64,000 nt of DNA, from positions 62,001 through 126,000 of the forward strand of contig NZ_JBPYCR010000006.1 of NCBI RefSeq assembly GCF_051846915.1, written 5' to 3'. This stretch comes from JBPYCR01 sp051846915. GTDB lineage: Bacteria > Bacillota > Bacilli > Bacillales > Amphibacillaceae. Position 1 is the first letter of the stretch. Every line of letters starts with the position of its first letter. Shown piece after piece: positions 61,542-64,000 of this stretch. Below the pieces are notes generated by a model. It was given only the letters and a program-made list of their open reading frames with translations. It made no database searches and had not been told where the DNA came from. The position numbers and the translations under genes were made by a program.

Positions 61542-64000
61542 TTATTCACTTTTCAATTCGTTTAATCGCAGCTGCACTTTTTTCTGTTTATCCAAGTAAT
61601 CTTTTTCTTTTAGTTTTTCTTCTTCAACAACTTTTTCAGGTGCCTTTTTTACAAACCCTTCATTGGCCAATTTCTTTTGTACACGTTCAACTTCTTTTGA
61701 CCATTTTTCAAGTTCTTTTTCCAAGCGTTCAATTTCCTTGTCGAAATCGATTAACCCTTCTAAAGGAAGGAAAACTTCAGCACCAGTCACGACTGCCGAC
61801 ATCGCCTTTTCCGGAACAGTAACGTTTGTTCCAATTGCTAACTTATCGGGATTGCAAAATTTTTCTATATACGCACGTTCGCTTTCCAATTCTTTTACAA
61901 CATCGTCATTCTCAGCTTGAATAAGCAACGTAATCTGTTTGGACATTGGTGTATCGACTTCGGCGCGAATATTACGAACAGATTTAATGATCGCTACCAA
62001 TCGTTTCATCTCCCTGGCAGCCTGTTCGTCATGAAATGCAGGATTTGGTTCCGGCCATGCAGCAATCGTAATTGATTTCCCTTCATGCGGAAGATGTTGC
62101 CATATCTCTTCTGTAATAAATGGCATGTACGGATGAAGCATACGCATCGTAAAATCCAATACGTGTGCCAAAACAGACCTTGTCGTCTTCTTATCCGCTT
62201 CGTTCTCTCCATATAATGGGAGTTTTGCCATTTCAATATACCAATCGCAAAAGTCGTCCCAAATAAAATTATATAAATATCGCCCTGCTTCGCCAAACTC
62301 ATATTTATTCGTGTTTTTTGTTACTTGTTCAATCGTTTCATTCAATCTTGTTAATATCCACTTATCGGCAAGGCTCAAGTTTCCTGATAAATAAATATCC
62401 TTATGTGTAAATCCTTCCAAGTTCATTAAACAAAAGCGGGAAGCATTCCAAACTTTATTAGCAAAATTCCACGTGGACTCTACTTTTTCCCAGTAAAAAC
62501 GCAAATCCTGACCCGGAGTAGATCCTGTTAACAAGAAATAGCGTAAGGAATCGGCACCGTACTTCTCAATTACATCCATCGGGTCTACACCATTACCGAG
62601 CGACTTGCTCATTTTTCTTCCTTCCGAGTCCCGGATTAGTCCATGAATGAGTACATCCTTAAATGGCCGTTTTTCGGTAAATTCTTTTGATTGGAAGATC
62701 ATCCGTGCTACCCAGAAGAAGATAATGTCATAACCTGTTACGAGTACATCCGTAGGGAAATATCTTTTGAAGTCTTCCGCTTCTTCATCTGGCCAGCCCA
62801 TGGTGGAAAATGGCCAAAGCGCAGAGGAAAACCACGTATCAAGTACATCTTCATCCTGTTGCCAATTTTCGCTGTCTGCCGGCGCTTCTTTTCCGACATA
62901 AATTTCTTGTGTTTCTTTATTATACCATGCTGGAATCCGGTGTCCCCACCATAATTGCCGGGATATACACCAATCACGAATATTTTCCATCCAATGTAAG
63001 TAAGTTCTTTCAAAACGTTCCGGAACAAAATTTACTTTTTCTTCACCGTTTTGCAGTTCAACTGCTGCGTCAGCAAGCGGCTGCATATGGACAAACCATT
63101 GTGTTGACAAATAGGGTTCAACGACCGCTCCACTCCGCTCTGAATGGCCAACTTGATGGACATGATCTTCTATTTTAAATAGTATGCCCATATCCTGTAA
63201 GTCTTTCACAATTTGGTTGCGACATACAAAACGATCCAACCCTTCATATTGGCCCGCATTTTCGTTCATCGTTCCGTCTTCATGCATGATAAGTACACGC
63301 TTTAAGTTGTGACGATTACCGATTTCAAAATCATTCGGATCATGCGCGGGAGTGATTTTAACTGCTCCGGAACCGAAGTCCATATCTACATAATCATCAG
63401 CAACAATATCTATTTCCCTACCGACGATTGGCAAGACGATTTTCTTTCCAATTAAATGCTTGTACCGTTCATCTTCCGGGTGAACAGCTACTGCTGTATC
63501 CCCCAACATCGTTTCCGGTCGTGTTGTTGCTATTTCAATCGTTTCTTCACTATCTTTGATCGGATAGCGCATATGATAAAATTTTCCTTGCACTTCTTCA
63601 TAAATGACTTCAATATCTGAAAGAGCTGTTTGTGTTTGCGGATCCCAATTAATAATATACTCTCCGCGGTAAATTAATCCTTTTTCATACAGTTGAATAA
63701 AAACGTCCTGAACGGCATTGTATAAACCATCATCTAGTGTAAACCTTTCACGGGAGTAATCCAGTCCAAGGCCCAACTTTCCCCACTGACTACGAATAAA
63801 GTCGGCATATTCCTCTTTCCATTCCCAAGCCGTTTCCAAAAACTTTTCCCTTCCAAGATCATATTTATTTTGATTATTTTCTTTCAATTTTGCTTCTACC
63901 TTCGCCTGTGTCGCGATACCTGCATGATCCATTCCTGGAAGCCATAAAACATCATAACCTTGCATCCGTTTCATTCGGGCTATTGTATCCTGCATCGTTG
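61542..64000 (-). CDS. valS: Valine--tRNA ligase (5' end outside the window)
   Basis: The visible part, about 819 residues, lacks roughly the first 50-60, including the HIGH region. KMSKSLGNGVDP (about position 455 of the visible part) is the KMSKS loop, the CP1 editing domain with TTRPETMLGDTAVAVHPED and the DWCISRQLWWGHRIPAWY segment precede it, and a C-terminal anticodon domain and coiled coil (about 750-815) complete it. The frame stays open to the edge; an internal ATG at 63995 is not the true start. Upstream T-box, if present, is beyond the window. Confidence 0.96.
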   Translation of the reverse strand, partial: TMQDTIARMKRMQGYDVLWLPGMDHAGIATQAKVEAKLKENNQNKYDLGREKFLETAWEWKEEYADFIRSQWGKLGLGLDYSRERFTLDDGLYNAVQDVFIQLYEKGLIYRGEYIINWDPQTQTALSDIEVIYEEVQGKFYHMRYPIKDSEETIEIATTRPETMLGDTAVAVHPEDERYKHLIGKKIVLPIVGREIDIVADDYVDMDFGSGAVKITPAHDPNDFEIGNRHNLKRVLIMHEDGTMNENAGQYEGLDRFVCRNQIVKDLQDMGILFKIEDHVHQVGHSERSGAVVEPYLSTQWFVHMQPLADAAVELQNGEEKVNFVPERFERTYLHWMENIRDWCISRQLWWGHRIPAWYNKETQEIYVGKEAPADSENWQQDEDVLDTWFSSALWPFSTMGWPDEEAEDFKRYFPTDVLVTGYDIIFFWVARMIFQSKEFTEKRPFKDVLIHGLIRDSEGRKMSKSLGNGVDPMDVIEKYGADSLRYFLLTGSTPGQDLRFYWEKVESTWNFANKVWNASRFCLMNLEGFTHKDIYLSGNLSLADKWILTRLNETIEQVTKNTNKYEFGEAGRYLYNFIWDDFCDWYIEMAKLPLYGENEADKKTTRSVLAHVLDFTMRMLHPYMPFITEEIWQHLPHEGKSITIAAWPEPNPAFHDEQAAREMKRLVAIIKSVRNIRAEVDTPMSKQITLLIQAENDDVVKELESERAYIEKFCNPDKLAIGTNVTVPEKAMSAVVTGAEVFLPLEGLIDFDKEIERLEKELEKWSKEVERVQKKLANEGFVKKAPEKVVEEEKLKEKDYLDKQKKVQLRLNELKSE

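Noticed and set aside
1..64000. tRNA or rRNA genes
   Set aside because: No tRNA-like cloverleaf arms or rRNA segments were noticed in the intergenic regions.

Overview
The window is a low-GC Gram-positive chromosome segment from a spore-forming member of the Bacillaceae. Gene content and order closely follow the Bacillus subtilis block from mtnN/greA through alaS, recD2, cymR, aspS-hisS, rel, secDF, ruvAB, safA, pheA, obg, rplU-rpmA, spoIVF, min and mre to folC and valS. Dispersed repeats and the gene set suggest a halotolerant lineage of the Oceanobacillus/Virgibacillus type. The genus is inference only. Spore genes (spoVB, safA, spo0B, spoIVFA/FB, spoIIB, an rsfA-like regulator) make endospore formation likely.

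Layout, left to right. 1-4567: mtnN (5' end only), yrrS, greA, an O-methyltransferase, mltG, yrzB, ruvX and yrzL. 4629-8662: alaS behind a T-box leader, then an AI-2E family permease. 8840-14645: recD2, a TPR protein, and the sulfur/tRNA-thiolation set cymR-iscS-mnmA. 14998-17225 (plus strand): rarA and an RsfA-type regulator. 17312-17509: a 6S RNA on the minus strand, identified by its product-RNA template. 17603-21176: hisS-aspS behind a T-box leader, preceded by a 57-residue small gene. 21270-22340: a secreted SH3b amidase. 22877-32188: dtd, rel, apt, recJ, yrvD, secDF and comN. 32304-34483: spoVB and a small membrane protein on the plus strand. 35142-41829: yajC, tgt, queA, a DUF2905 gene, ruvB, ruvA, yebC, a YhcN-type lipoprotein gene and nadE. 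42448-43683: an IS110-family transposase. 44020-48478: safA, pheA, pheB, obg, spo0B. 48623-49575: rpmA, prp, rplU with an L21 leader. 49748-55587: spoIVFB, spoIVFA, minD, minC, mreD, mreC, mreB. 56415-59513: radC, spoIIB, folC. 59702-61463 (plus strand): two overlapping ATP-grasp genes inserted between folC and valS. 61542-64000: valS, cut by the window edge.

Most genes are ordinary housekeeping genes on the minus strand, in short operons with clear Rho-independent terminators. Two aminoacyl-tRNA synthetase operons are under T-box control, and the ribosomal protein operon has an L21 leader.

The accessory content lies between operons. Mosaic dispersed repeats occupy about 22.4-22.8, 25.7-26.1, 34.6-35.1, 41.9-42.35 and 55.8-56.0 kb, with a short remnant at 61.46 kb. 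Within them a small hairpin recurs: both helices change in sequence but remain paired, while an asymmetric internal loop (GTT opposite G-G/T-A/T-TTTA) stays constant. That motif, the tandem ATP-grasp pair and the IS110 left end (candidate bridge RNA) are the items most worth following up.
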